From JAVBOW01 sp031550615 (GTDB lineage Bacteria; Bacteroidota; Bacteroidia; Bacteroidales; Rikenellaceae), in contig JAVBOL010000015.1 of the NCBI GenBank assembly GCA_031550615.1, positions 1 through 64,000 of the forward strand: a stretch of 64,000 bases of DNA. The letters run 5' to 3'. Shown piece by piece: positions 51,552 to 60,373 of this stretch. The translations under genes were made by a program, and so were the position numbers. The notes below the pieces were generated by a model, which searched no databases, was not told the DNA's origin, and worked only from the letters and a program-made list of their open reading frames with translations. The first letter of the stretch is position 1, and each line of letters opens with the position of its first letter.

Positions 51552-53276
51552 ATGGCAAACTTCTTTTTAGATAACAAAGACCTGCAATACCAACTGGAGC
51601 ACCCGCTGATGAAGCGAATCGTCGAGCTCAAAGAGCGCGGCTACACCCAGAAGGACGAGTATGACTACGCCCCCGTCGACTTCGAGGACGCTATGGACTC
51701 TTACACGCGCGTGCTGACCATCGCCGGCGAAGTGTGCGGCGACGTGATAGCCGTCAATGCCGACGACGTGGACACCTACGGCCCCAAGGTTGTCGACGAC
51801 CACGTGGTTTACGCCGAGGGCACCGCGAAAAACATCGAGGCGGTGACCAAGGCCGGGCTCTTCGGCATGACCCTGCCACGCAAGTACGACGGGCTGCACA
51901 TGCCCCTGGCCACTTTCGTGGCGGCCAACGAGATGGTGGCGCGCGCGGATGCCGGTTTCGAGAACATCTGGGGACTCCAGGACTGCGCCGAAACGCTCAA
52001 CGAGTACGCATCGGAAGAGATCAAGGCCAAATACCTGCCCCGTGTGTCCGCCGGCGAAACCTGCGCGATGGACCTCACCGAACCCGATGCAGGAAGCGAC
52101 CTCCAGGCCGTGATGCTCAAGGCGCATTGGGACGAGGCTAAAGGCACATGGCTTTTGAACGGCGTGAAACGCTTTATCACCAACGGCGACGGACACATTT
52201 CGCTGGTTCTGGCACGCTCCGAGGAGGGCACGTCGGACGCCCGCGGCCTGTCGATGTTCGTTTACGACCGCGCACACATGGCCGTGAAGGTCCGCCGCAT
52301 CGAGAACAAGCTGGGTATCAAAGGTTCGCCAACCTGCGAATTGGTATTCACCAACGCCCCGGCGGAGCTGGTCGGCGACCGCAAGATGGGTCTTATCAAA
52401 TACGTCATGGGGCTGATGAACGCCGCCCGCCTGGGTATCGGCGCTCAGTCGACCGGTCTACAGGAAGCCGCCTACCGCGAGGGTTTGAAGTACGCCAACG
52501 AGCGTGAGCAGTTCGGCAAGCCCATCATCCAGTTCCCGGCGGTTTACGAAATGCTCTCGAGCATGAAAGCCCGTCTGCAGGGTTCGCGCGCGCTGCTCTA
52601 TGAAACCACGCGTTTCGTTGAGATGTACAAAATATATGAGTTCGAAATTTCGCGTGAGCGCAAACTCGAACCCGAGGAGCGCGCCGAGATGAAGGCCAAC
52701 CAACGCCTGGCCGACGCCTTCACCCCCCTGATGAAGCTGATGACCTCGGAGTACGCCAACTCGGTGGCCTACGACTCGCTGCAGATCCACGGCGGTTCGG
52801 GTTACATGAAGGACTACCCCATTCAGCGCATCGTGCGCGACGCCCGCATCACCAACATCTACGAGGGCACCTCGCAACTGCAGGTCGTAGCGGCCATACG
52901 CCACGTCACAACCGGCACCTACCTTACCCAAATGCTTGAATATGAGAAGCGCAGCTACCGTCCCGACCTGGAGCACATCTTCAAGAAGCTGGTAGCCATG
53001 CGCGAGGAGTACGCCGAGGCCGTTGCCGCCGTCGTGGCCGTGGGCGACCTGGAAGTGGTCGATTTCCACGCCCGCCGCATGGTCGAGATGGCCGCCCACA
53101 TCATCATCACGCACCTGCTGCTCGGACAGGCAACGGAGTGTGACGATTACAAGGTTTCGGCAGAGGTCTACGCCAAGTACGGCGCCGCCCAGAATAAGGC
53201 CGCCGCAGAGATGATCTATTCGTCGTGCACCACAGACTTGGATATGTTCAAGACAGTGCTGAGCGAGGAAATTTAA
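51552..53276 (+). CDS. Acyl-CoA dehydrogenase
   Basis: A 574-residue flavoprotein, about 190 residues longer than short-chain family members because of a C-terminal helical extension. The core carries CAMDLTEPDAGSDLQAV, the FAD-binding strand, and GGSGYMKDYPIQRIVRDAR with the active-site Glu in NIYEGTSQ. With EtfAB it interconverts acyl-CoA and enoyl-CoA; butyryl- or acryloyl-type substrates are possible in anaerobes. Bacteroidetes often have this long form next to etfBA. A terminator follows the stop. Confidence 0.9.
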   Translation: MANFFLDNKDLQYQLEHPLMKRIVELKERGYTQKDEYDYAPVDFEDAMDSYTRVLTIAGEVCGDVIAVNADDVDTYGPKVVDDHVVYAEGTAKNIEAVTKAGLFGMTLPRKYDGLHMPLATFVAANEMVARADAGFENIWGLQDCAETLNEYASEEIKAKYLPRVSAGETCAMDLTEPDAGSDLQAVMLKAHWDEAKGTWLLNGVKRFITNGDGHISLVLARSEEGTSDARGLSMFVYDRAHMAVKVRRIENKLGIKGSPTCELVFTNAPAELVGDRKMGLIKYVMGLMNAARLGIGAQSTGLQEAAYREGLKYANEREQFGKPIIQFPAVYEMLSSMKARLQGSRALLYETTRFVEMYKIYEFEISRERKLEPEERAEMKANQRLADAFTPLMKLMTSEYANSVAYDSLQIHGGSGYMKDYPIQRIVRDARITNIYEGTSQLQVVAAIRHVTTGTYLTQMLEYEKRSYRPDLEHIFKKLVAMREEYAEAVAAVVAVGDLEVVDFHARRMVEMAAHIIITHLLLGQATECDDYKVSAEVYAKYGAAQNKAAAEMIYSSCTTDLDMFKTVLSEEI

Positions 53277-53294
53277 TCTGTAAACATATCATTC

Positions 53295-53330
53295 AAGCCG
53301 CTCACCGTTACAAGTGAGCGGCTTTTTTTT
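53295..53330 (+). terminator. Terminator of the etfB-etfA-dehydrogenase operon
   Basis: An 11-bp perfect stem (AAGCCGCTCAC, 53295-53305, with 53314-53324) and 8-base loop is followed by eight T. Confidence 0.88.
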
Positions 53331-53368
53331 GTACTTTTACCCCGCCGTTATCAGGCCACAGCCAATCA

Positions 53369-54724
53369 ATGAAAAACAATCCCAACAGAGTTTTATTGGT
53401 CCTTTGCATGGCGTCGTTCATCGTGCCGTTCATGGGCTCGTCGATCAATCTCGCCATGCCGCAGATCGGCAGCACGCTGTCGCTTAAAGCGGTGTCGCTC
53501 ACGTGGATGGCTACGGCCTATATGATCGCCACGGCGGTTTTCCAGATCCCTTTCGCAAGGTTGGCCGATATGGTCGGGCGGCGCAGGGTGTTCGAATGGG
53601 GGCTGGTCGGTTTCGCCGTTGCGACCGTCCTGTCGGGCTTCGCGCCTACGGGCGGGATCATGATCCTGCTGCGCTGCGTGTCGGGACTGTTCAGCGCCAT
53701 GATCTTCGGGACCAATATCGCCATACTGACCGCCTCTTTCCCCGCAGACCAGCGAGGCAAGGCGCTGGGCGTCAACACGGCTGTCGTTTATACGTCGCTT
53801 GCGCTGGGTCCTTTCTTAGGGGGGATGCTGACGCACTACTGGGGCTGGGAAAGCATATTTTTCGTCTGTGGAGCAATGGCGCTGGCCGTTTTCGTCCTCT
53901 CGCGGGTATTCCTGCACGGCGAATGGATCGAGGCGCACGGCGTGAAATTCGACTTCGCGGGCAGCGCTCTTTACGGGCTCGGGCTGTTCGGGATCATATA
54001 TGGCTTCACGTCGCTGCCTGCGGCCGAGGGATTCCTCTGGGTAGCTGCCGGCATCGCCGCGCTTGCCGGATTCGCGGTATATGAGAAGCGTATCGATTCG
54101 CCGATCTTCGACGTGAGGCTGTTCTCGGGCAACCGCATGTTCGCGCTTTCGTCGCTCTCGGCGCTTATCAACTATGCCGCCACGACCGCCGTGGCGTTCA
54201 TGCTGAGCCTCTACCTGCAATATGTGCGCGGCTTCGACACCCACTACGCCGGGATGATACTCATATCCCAGGCTGCGGTACAGGCCGTCTGTTCGCTGGC
54301 GGCAGGGCGGCTTTCGGATCGCGTAAGCGCGACCAAACTCACCACGTTAGGTATGGCGATATGCTCCGTCGGGCTGGCTGCGATGTTCTTTATCTCGGCC
54401 TCAACACCGGTTTGGATGCTGGTGGCGATGCTCGTAGTGCTGGGCGCCGGCTTCGGGATATTCTCATCGCCCAACTCTAACGTGATAATGAGCTCGGTCG
54501 GCAAGCAGCACTACGGACAGGCGTCGGCGGTGATGGGCACGATGCGCCTGGCCGGGCAATCTTTCAGCATGGGCATCGCGGCGATGGCCATCGCGATGCA
54601 GGTGGGCAACCGCGAGATAACGGCGGAGGTCTTCCCGCAGTTCTCCGGCAGCATGCACATTACATTCGGTGTATTTGCGATCCTCTGCCTGATAGGCGTT
54701 TACGCTTCATCGAAGCATAAATAA
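53369..54724 (+). CDS. MFS transporter, DHA2 (14-helix) type
   Basis: A 451-residue protein with about 14 hydrophobic segments. LAMPQIGSTLSLKAVSLTW and ARLADMVGRRRVFEWGLVGF are typical of the DHA2 drug:proton antiporters. LGVNTAVVYTSLALGPFLGG is motif C, found in exporters. The substrate is unknown. The gene stands alone, starting 92 bases after the previous stop and ending one base before the convergent comM gene. No resistance or regulator gene is adjacent. Confidence 0.83.
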   Translation: MKNNPNRVLLVLCMASFIVPFMGSSINLAMPQIGSTLSLKAVSLTWMATAYMIATAVFQIPFARLADMVGRRRVFEWGLVGFAVATVLSGFAPTGGIMILLRCVSGLFSAMIFGTNIAILTASFPADQRGKALGVNTAVVYTSLALGPFLGGMLTHYWGWESIFFVCGAMALAVFVLSRVFLHGEWIEAHGVKFDFAGSALYGLGLFGIIYGFTSLPAAEGFLWVAAGIAALAGFAVYEKRIDSPIFDVRLFSGNRMFALSSLSALINYAATTAVAFMLSLYLQYVRGFDTHYAGMILISQAAVQAVCSLAAGRLSDRVSATKLTTLGMAICSVGLAAMFFISASTPVWMLVAMLVVLGAGFGIFSSPNSNVIMSSVGKQHYGQASAVMGTMRLAGQSFSMGIAAMAIAMQVGNREITAEVFPQFSGSMHITFGVFAILCLIGVYASSKHK

Positions 54725-54725
54725 T

Positions 54726-56249
54726 CTACTGTCGATCTAAACAACGGTAATGAATCGCCTCTGTAACGTGGGCGGGCATGATCTGCTCGGCCCCGTCGAG
54801 GTCGGCGATCGTGCGGGCTACCTTTAATATGCGGTCATAGGCGCGGGCCGAGAGGTCGTAGCGTGTCATCGCCCTTTCGAGCAGCGCAGAGCTTGCGGCG
54901 TCGGGACGGGCATATTCGCGTATCATAGCGGGGGTCATCATAGCGTTGGTGTGCACCCCGGGGGCGGCTTCGAAACGGCTTTGCTGGCGTGAGCGGGCAG
55001 TTACCACCCTTGCACGCACATCCTTGCTCGATTCGGCTGGTGCTGCGGCGTTGATTTCCGTAAAAGCCACCGGTTCGACCCTTACGTGCAGGTCTATGCG
55101 GTCTAACAGAGGCCCCGAAATGCGGTTCATGTAGCGTTGCACGGCTGCCGGGGCGCATGCACATTCCCGGACAGGGTGTCCGTAATATCCGCACGGGCAG
55201 GGGTTCATCGAGGCGACCAACGTAAAATTGGCGGGATATTCGACGCTGTATTTTGCGCGCGACACGGTCACCATACGGTCTTCGAGGGGTTGGCGCAGCA
55301 CTTCAAGAAGGCTGCGGCCATACTCGGCGAATTCGTCCAGATACAGGATACCGTTGTGCGCCAGGGAGATTTCGCCGGGCTGGGGATTCGTCCCGCCACC
55401 AACGAGGGCGACCTGCGAAGCGAGATGATGCGGAGCGCGGAAAGGGCGGCGCGCCATAAGCCCGGCCTGGTCGCCGATTTTGCCGGCTACGGAGTGTATC
55501 TTGGTGGTTTCGAGCGCTTCATCGAGCGTCATCGGAGGCATGATGGTCGGCATGCGGCGGGCGAGCATCGTTTTACCCGAGCCGGGGCTGCCTATAAGAA
55601 TCACGTTATGGCCTCCGGCGGCGGCTATCTCAAGGGCGCGTTTAACATGCGCCTGGCCGCGTACGTCGCTAAAATCCTCATCGTATAATCCCTGCGGCGG
55701 ATCGAAACAGGCGCGGTGCAGGGCGTAGGGCTCGATGCAATCCTCGCCGCCGAGCATCATCGCGACCTGGCGCAGGTTTTGCGCGCCATAGACCTCCAGG
55801 CCTTCGACCACGGCGGCTTCAGGAGCATTGGCTTCGGGCAGGATGATGCCTTTGAACCCTTCGGCGGCGGCCTGTATGGCCGAGGGCAACGCCCCGCGCA
55901 CTTCGCGCAGGGTGCCGTCCAGGGAGAGTTCGCCCAATATAAGGTAGTCGCCCAGCCGGTGTGCGGGGATCTGTCCCGATGCGGCAAGTATGGCCAGCGC
56001 TATGGGTAGGTCGTAGGCCGAGCCTTCCTTACGCAGGTCGGCGGGGGCGAGGTTGACGGTGGTTTTGCGGCCAGGCATGCGGTAGCCGGAATTCTCGAAT
56101 GCCGCGCGGATGCGTTCGCCGCTCTCCTTGACCGCGCTGTCGGGCAGCCCGACCAGGTACATGCCGATGCCCGAGGCGATATTCACCTCGACGGTGATCG
56201 TCACGGCGCGGATGCCGGCAATGGTGCTTGAAAACGCCTTGACGAACAT
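54726..56249 (-). CDS. comM: YifB/ComM-type Mg-chelatase-like AAA+ ATPase
   Basis: A 507-residue protein. An N-terminal ChlI-like domain of about 120 residues (VEVNIASGIGMYLVGLPDSA, NLAPADLRKEGSAYDLPIAL) is followed by an AAA+ module with Walker A IGSPGSGKTMLARRMP and the C-terminal lid (YDLSARAYDRILKVARTIADL). In naturally competent bacteria ComM drives branch migration of incoming DNA; related proteins occur in many genomes that have no competence genes. It starts 2 bases after dnaB ends, so the two are probably cotranscribed. Confidence 0.92.
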   Translation of the reverse strand: MFVKAFSSTIAGIRAVTITVEVNIASGIGMYLVGLPDSAVKESGERIRAAFENSGYRMPGRKTTVNLAPADLRKEGSAYDLPIALAILAASGQIPAHRLGDYLILGELSLDGTLREVRGALPSAIQAAAEGFKGIILPEANAPEAAVVEGLEVYGAQNLRQVAMMLGGEDCIEPYALHRACFDPPQGLYDEDFSDVRGQAHVKRALEIAAAGGHNVILIGSPGSGKTMLARRMPTIMPPMTLDEALETTKIHSVAGKIGDQAGLMARRPFRAPHHLASQVALVGGGTNPQPGEISLAHNGILYLDEFAEYGRSLLEVLRQPLEDRMVTVSRAKYSVEYPANFTLVASMNPCPCGYYGHPVRECACAPAAVQRYMNRISGPLLDRIDLHVRVEPVAFTEINAAAPAESSKDVRARVVTARSRQQSRFEAAPGVHTNAMMTPAMIREYARPDAASSALLERAMTRYDLSARAYDRILKVARTIADLDGAEQIMPAHVTEAIHYRCLDRQ

Positions 56250-56251
56250 TT

Positions 56252-57811
56252 CTAAAAAGGTGCGTCGTCGCCGTCAAACGGGCTTCCGCCGCCGAAAGAT
56301 CCGCCCATGGGCGCGGGTGAGGGCAGGTCGAAATCGCTTCCTCCGCCCATCGCCGAAGAGCCGCCCATCGAAGCGCCCATCGAGCTTTCGATGCCGGTGT
56401 ATCCGCCCAGGTCGTCTGCGTCGTAGTCCAGGAAACGCGCCTGTTCCTTACGGAAGCGCAGTTTGATCGTTCCCACCTCGCCGTTACGGTGCTTGGCCAG
56501 GATGATCTCTGCCATGCCCTGTGTGGGCAGCCCGTCCTCGTCGGTGGTAAGGCCGTAATACTCAGGACGGTGGATGAACGCCACGATGTCGGCGTCCTGC
56601 TCGATGGCTCCCGATTCGCGAAGGTCGGAAAGTTGGGGGCGCTTGCTGCCGCCGCGCGACTCGACCGAGCGGTTGAGCTGCGACAGGGCGAGGATAGGTA
56701 TGTTGAGTTCCTTGGCTATCGCCTTGAGTGAACGCGAGATAAAGGCCACTTCCTGCTCACGGTTGCCGCGCGTGTCCTGGCTGCCGGTCATAAGTTGCAG
56801 GTAGTCGATCACGATGCACTGTATGTCGAATTGCGTCTTCAGGCGGCGCGCCTTCGAGCGGAATTCGAAGATCGACAGCGCTGGCGTGTCATCGATAAAC
56901 AGCGGTGCGGAGGCCAGGGGGCGCACCGAGGCTTCGAGGTGCTTCCATTGGTCGGGCGAGAGGCGACCGCTGCGCAGGTCTTTCGAATCGAGTCCCGATT
57001 CGGCGACGATAAGCCTCTGCATAAGCTGCGTGGCGCCCATTTCCAAAGAGAAGAACGCCAGCGGCTTCTCGTGGTCGATGGCCATGTTGCGCGCCATCGA
57101 AAGCACGAACGCCGTCTTACCCATCGAGGGGCGGGCGGCGATGATTATAAGGTCTGAGGGCTGCCAGCCGAGCGTGGTGCGGTCCAGGTGGGTGTAACCC
57201 GAAGGCACGCCGCTGAAATTGCCGCCGTGCTTGGCGGCCTCCTCGATGGCGGCCATGGTTTTGGTCAGAATGTCGCGCGACTGCTGCACGTCGCGTTTGA
57301 CGTGTCCCTCGGCGACTTTGAATATCTCGCCCTCGGCGAAATCGATCAGGTCGGTCACGTCGGTCGACTCGTCGAAAGAGCGGCGCTGTATGTCCGAGCT
57401 GACGCGGATCAGTTCGCGCTGCACATATTTCTGGGCGATGATCTTGGCGTGGAACTCCACGTGCGCCGCCGAAGCCACCTTCTGGGTCAGTTGGGCGAGG
57501 AACACCGCCCCGCCGACCTTCGAGAGCTGGCGGTTGCGCTTCAGGCGGTCGGTGACCGTATAAAGGTCGATAGGCTGCAACTCCGCCGACAGTTCGAGGA
57601 TCGCCTTGTATATGGTCTGGTGCGCCTCCTTATAGAATGCCTGGGGCTCGACGTACTCCTGCACAGCGATGATGCTGTCCTTTTCGAGCATCAACGCACC
57701 CAAGACCGCCTCTTCAAGCTCTATGGCCTGGGGCGGGACGTTGCCGGGGGCGTCGGTCAGGGCTGCGTATGCCTCGCGGTTGGATTGCGAGCGTTCGTAT
57801 TGTTTTGCCAT
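56252..57811 (-). CDS. dnaB: Replicative DNA helicase DnaB
   Basis: A 519-residue hexameric helicase. The N-terminal domain (to about 120) and the linker lead to a RecA-like core with Walker A ARPSMGKTAFVLSMA, and later DLRESGAIEQDADIVAFIHR and AKHRNGEVGTIKLRF. The last ~45 residues are Gly-, Ser- and Met-rich and end SPFDGDDAPF, close to the acidic tip (DFDDDIPF) that SSB proteins use to recruit partners. I have not seen this in the DnaB proteins I know. It unwinds the template ahead of the polymerase. No good promoter match is visible upstream. Confidence 0.95.
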   Translation of the reverse strand: MAKQYERSQSNREAYAALTDAPGNVPPQAIELEEAVLGALMLEKDSIIAVQEYVEPQAFYKEAHQTIYKAILELSAELQPIDLYTVTDRLKRNRQLSKVGGAVFLAQLTQKVASAAHVEFHAKIIAQKYVQRELIRVSSDIQRRSFDESTDVTDLIDFAEGEIFKVAEGHVKRDVQQSRDILTKTMAAIEEAAKHGGNFSGVPSGYTHLDRTTLGWQPSDLIIIAARPSMGKTAFVLSMARNMAIDHEKPLAFFSLEMGATQLMQRLIVAESGLDSKDLRSGRLSPDQWKHLEASVRPLASAPLFIDDTPALSIFEFRSKARRLKTQFDIQCIVIDYLQLMTGSQDTRGNREQEVAFISRSLKAIAKELNIPILALSQLNRSVESRGGSKRPQLSDLRESGAIEQDADIVAFIHRPEYYGLTTDEDGLPTQGMAEIILAKHRNGEVGTIKLRFRKEQARFLDYDADDLGGYTGIESSMGASMGGSSAMGGGSDFDLPSPAPMGGSFGGGSPFDGDDAPF

Positions 57812-57863
57812 TTTCGCTGTTTCGGGACGGTAAAGATATAAAGTTTTCCTAAGATTCAGGCAT

Positions 57864-57890
57864 AAAAAATCCCGGCCCTCAGACCGGGAT
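57864..57890 (-). terminator. Terminator of the porin-like gene
   Basis: A 7-bp stem (ATCCCGG, 57869-57875, with 57884-57890) is followed on the minus strand by TTTTTATG. It lies between the porin-like gene and dnaB. Confidence 0.65.
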
Positions 57891-57909
57891 GTAATTTTAG
57901 GTGCCGCGG

Positions 57910-58500
57910 TCAGAAACGGTATCCCGCGCCGAGCTGCACGACCATGTTTTTCATCCTGCCCTCGCCCTCCTCGAACTTCTTTTTGGCCTCGTTGGTCAAA
58001 CCCAGGGTATAACGTCCCTGCACGAAGACCTTACCGAAATTATAGGTCATGCCCAGGGCCGCGCTAAGATCGAATTTATTTAAGTATTTCATGGCGTCCG
58101 TGGGATCCTGTCCCTCGATCTTGTCTTTGGCCGAGAGCAAAAGGCCGAATTGCGGGCCCAGGTCGAGGCTCAGATCATCGGTAATGTGTACTTTCGCCAA
58201 CACAGGAAGCGTGAGGTAGTCGTTGCGGTATGTGAGGATTTTCGTGTCGGGAATATAATCCAACCGGGTATTCACGCCTTGGGCGGAGTAGAGCAACTCG
58301 ACTCCCAAATCGACAAGGTCATTGAGGCGGTAATCGGCGAAAGCACCGGCATAGAACGCAGGACGCACATGACTGGCCGGGGTATTGGAAATGCTCGCCA
58401 GGTTAAGGCCGCCCTTGATGCCGTAAGACAACTGGGCGAAACCGACCGACACGGCCAGGCAGAAAGCCGCGCTTAGTAGAATCGTTTTTCGCATATTCAT
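57910..58500 (-). CDS. Porin-family outer-membrane beta-barrel protein
   Basis: A 196-residue protein with a signal peptide cut near GFAQ and the start LSYGIKGGLNLASI, typical of the OMP_b-brl_2 group. Alternating hydrophobic strands run to the C-terminus, which ends in a Phe (LGAGYRF), as barrel proteins do. ATG 58500 or 58494 are both possible. The family is common in Bacteroidetes, and members serve as small porins or adhesion-related proteins. Its own -7 box lies upstream within the downstream end of the SDR gene. Confidence 0.8.
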   Translation of the reverse strand: MNMRKTILLSAAFCLAVSVGFAQLSYGIKGGLNLASISNTPASHVRPAFYAGAFADYRLNDLVDLGVELLYSAQGVNTRLDYIPDTKILTYRNDYLTLPVLAKVHITDDLSLDLGPQFGLLLSAKDKIEGQDPTDAMKYLNKFDLSAALGMTYNFGKVFVQGRYTLGLTNEAKKKFEEGEGRMKNMVVQLGAGYRF

Positions 58501-58524
58501 AAGTTTTAGTGGGTGATCGCAATC

Positions 58525-58532
58525 CAAATATA
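58525..58532 (-). promoter_or_regulatory. -7 box upstream of the porin-like gene
   Basis: TATATTTG on the minus strand, 25 bases before the ATG. No convincing -33 box. Confidence 0.55.
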
Positions 58533-58540
58533 GTAAATTC

Positions 58541-59254
58541 CTACATTTTCTCATACAATGCCGCGGGAATCACCCTGAATATAGCTGCCACCACGCGCCA
58601 GCGGCGGGTTACGTAAACCACCCTGCGGCGGTGGCCTATCGCACGCATTATCTGCCGAGCGGCCTTCCCGACGGGGGCGACCCAGAATAGCCCATCACCC
58701 TTGGCCATGGCGGTATCGACGAATCCGGGGCGTATGTCGGTCACGGCAATGGGCAGTTTCGCCGCACGGGCGCGCTGGCGCAAGCCTTCGAGGTAGTTGA
58801 CCTGGTAGGCTTTCGTGGCGTTATATGCCGGAGCCTGGCGGTTGCCGCGCAATCCGGCGACGGAGGTGATCGCTGCCAAATGTCCAGCTCCCGTACTGAC
58901 AAAATATCTGAATGCCCAGTCGCAGATGCAGGTGAAACCGGACACGTTGGTGTCTATGGCAGTTTTTTCGATCCCGAAATCCAGGCCAGGGTTTTCATCG
59001 CCCGTTCCGGCACTCAGTATGAGCAGGTCCACCCCACCCAATCGGGTCGCCAGCGCATCGAGTCCGGCTTCCAGCTCCGCGGTCCGGGTGACGTCGAGCG
59101 TGGCGGTAAGGATCGAGGGATGCTCCGCCCTTAGAGTGTCGAGCAATCCGGCGCGGCGGCCAGTCGCGGCGACACGGCAACCCGCACGCACGAGCATACG
59201 CGCCAATTCGCGGCCCATGCCCGAGCTCGCACCTATTATTATAGCCCTCTTCAT
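58541..59254 (-). CDS. Short-chain dehydrogenase/reductase
   Basis: A 237-residue SDR. AIIIGASSGMGRELARMLV is the NAD(P)-binding glycine motif, DLLILSAGTGDENP the usual NAG strand, and SVAGLRGNRQAPAYNATKAY gives the catalytic Ser, Tyr and Lys. ITDIRPGFVDT is the expected end of the nucleotide site. The substrate cannot be named. Its ATG overlaps the stop of thiL (TAATG), so the two are cotranscribed; no functional link to thiamine is obvious. Confidence 0.88.
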   Translation of the reverse strand: MKRAIIIGASSGMGRELARMLVRAGCRVAATGRRAGLLDTLRAEHPSILTATLDVTRTAELEAGLDALATRLGGVDLLILSAGTGDENPGLDFGIEKTAIDTNVSGFTCICDWAFRYFVSTGAGHLAAITSVAGLRGNRQAPAYNATKAYQVNYLEGLRQRARAAKLPIAVTDIRPGFVDTAMAKGDGLFWVAPVGKAARQIMRAIGHRRRVVYVTRRWRVVAAIFRVIPAALYEKM

Positions 59255-60291
59255 TATATGAGCGCCGTCCAGCCGGGTGCGGTGATGCCGATCTGCGCGC
59301 CGTCTGGCGTTATGAGCATCACCCCGGCCTCGGGGGCGGTTATATGGCCGATCACGTCTATGCCGCCTATATCGACTATCTTTTGCTGCAAATCCAAGGG
59401 TATGGTGAACATCAGTTCGAAATCGTCGCCGCCGTTCAGCGCCGCCACGACCGGATCGGAGTGCATCTCCTCGCACAGCTTATATGTCTGCGAGGCGATA
59501 GGCATGCGGTCGAGGTAGATGTGCGCGCCCTTGCCCGAGGCTTTACATATCTGGAGCAGGTCAGAGGCGAGGCCGTCCGTAAGGTCGATCATCGAAGTGG
59601 GGAGTATTTTCTCGGCGGCAAGCGACTCGACAACCTCGCGGCGGGCGGCGGGTTTAAGCTGGCGGCGCAGCAGGTACTCATAGCCCTCGAATTGCGGCTG
59701 GGGATCGTTATGCCCCTCCAGTACGCGCCTTTCGCGCTCCAACAGGCGCAGCCCCATGTAGGCCGAGCCCAGGTCACCCGTTATACATATAAGGTCGTTG
59801 ACGCCAGCCCCGCCTCGTGTGACGATCTTCTTTTCCTCTGCCGACCCCAACGCAGTAACGGCGATCGTAAAGCCGGTCAGCGAAGTGGTCAGGTCGCCAC
59901 CGGCCAGGTCGACGCCATAGTCGGCGCAGCCCTGGCGCACGCCTTCGTAGAACTCCTCCAGCATCTCCACGCTCATGCGCGAACCTACGCCTATGGCCAG
60001 GGTGATCTGCTCGGGGAGACCGTTCATCGCGTAGATATCGCTCACGCCGGCCACCACGGCCTTATACCCGAGATGCTTGAGGGGAAAATATGTCAGGTCG
60101 AAATGCACCCCTTCCAGGAGCAGGTCGGTCGAGAGCAGTTTGAGCCGCCCCTTTCCGCACGCCACCACCGCGGCGTCGTCGCCCGCAGTACGCAGGGTCG
60201 AAGGATTCGCGGGTGTAAAAGGTGCGGTCAGTTTTTCGATCAGGCCGAATTGGCCGAGCGATGCTATCGGAGTGCCGTTTTTTAACGCCAT
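59254..60291 (-). CDS. thiL: Thiamine-monophosphate kinase
   Basis: A 345-residue PurM-like kinase. TAGDDAAVVACGKGRLKLLS is the N-terminal magnesium-binding motif, DLLLEGVHFDLTYFPLKHLG the next conserved block, and LAGGDLTTS and MIDLTDGLASDLLQI follow. It phosphorylates thiamine monophosphate to thiamine diphosphate, the active cofactor. ATG 60291 is preferred because a perfect -33/-7 promoter ends 17 bases before it; a much longer in-frame extension would run through that promoter and into adk on the other strand. The SDR gene overlaps its stop. Confidence 0.92.
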   Translation of the reverse strand: MALKNGTPIASLGQFGLIEKLTAPFTPANPSTLRTAGDDAAVVACGKGRLKLLSTDLLLEGVHFDLTYFPLKHLGYKAVVAGVSDIYAMNGLPEQITLAIGVGSRMSVEMLEEFYEGVRQGCADYGVDLAGGDLTTSLTGFTIAVTALGSAEEKKIVTRGGAGVNDLICITGDLGSAYMGLRLLERERRVLEGHNDPQPQFEGYEYLLRRQLKPAARREVVESLAAEKILPTSMIDLTDGLASDLLQICKASGKGAHIYLDRMPIASQTYKLCEEMHSDPVVAALNGGDDFELMFTIPLDLQQKIVDIGGIDVIGHITAPEAGVMLITPDGAQIGITAPGWTALI

Positions 60292-60308
60292 AGTATAAAA
60301 TTTAACAA

Positions 60309-60339
60309 CAAAGATAGTCCTAACTTTTGTTACGGCAAA
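60309..60339 (-). promoter_or_regulatory. Promoter of thiL
   Basis: On the minus strand, TTTG (60336-60339), 19-bp spacer, TATCTTTG (60309-60316). Both boxes are perfect. It overlaps the adk promoter on the other strand by 14 bp. Confidence 0.8.
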
Positions 60340-60356
60340 AAAAAGCCTTATTTTTG
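60326..60356 (+). promoter_or_regulatory. Promoter of adk
   Basis: TTTG (60326-60329), 19-bp spacer, TATTTTTG (60349-60356), 17 bases before the ATG. Both boxes fit the consensus. The thiL promoter overlaps it, so the two may compete for polymerase. Confidence 0.8.
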
Positions 60357-60373
60357 CCGGCTCAAACATCAAG

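Noticed and set aside
50501..51631. 376-codon minus-strand frame opposite etfA
   Set aside because: Shadow of etfA; no start context or homology.
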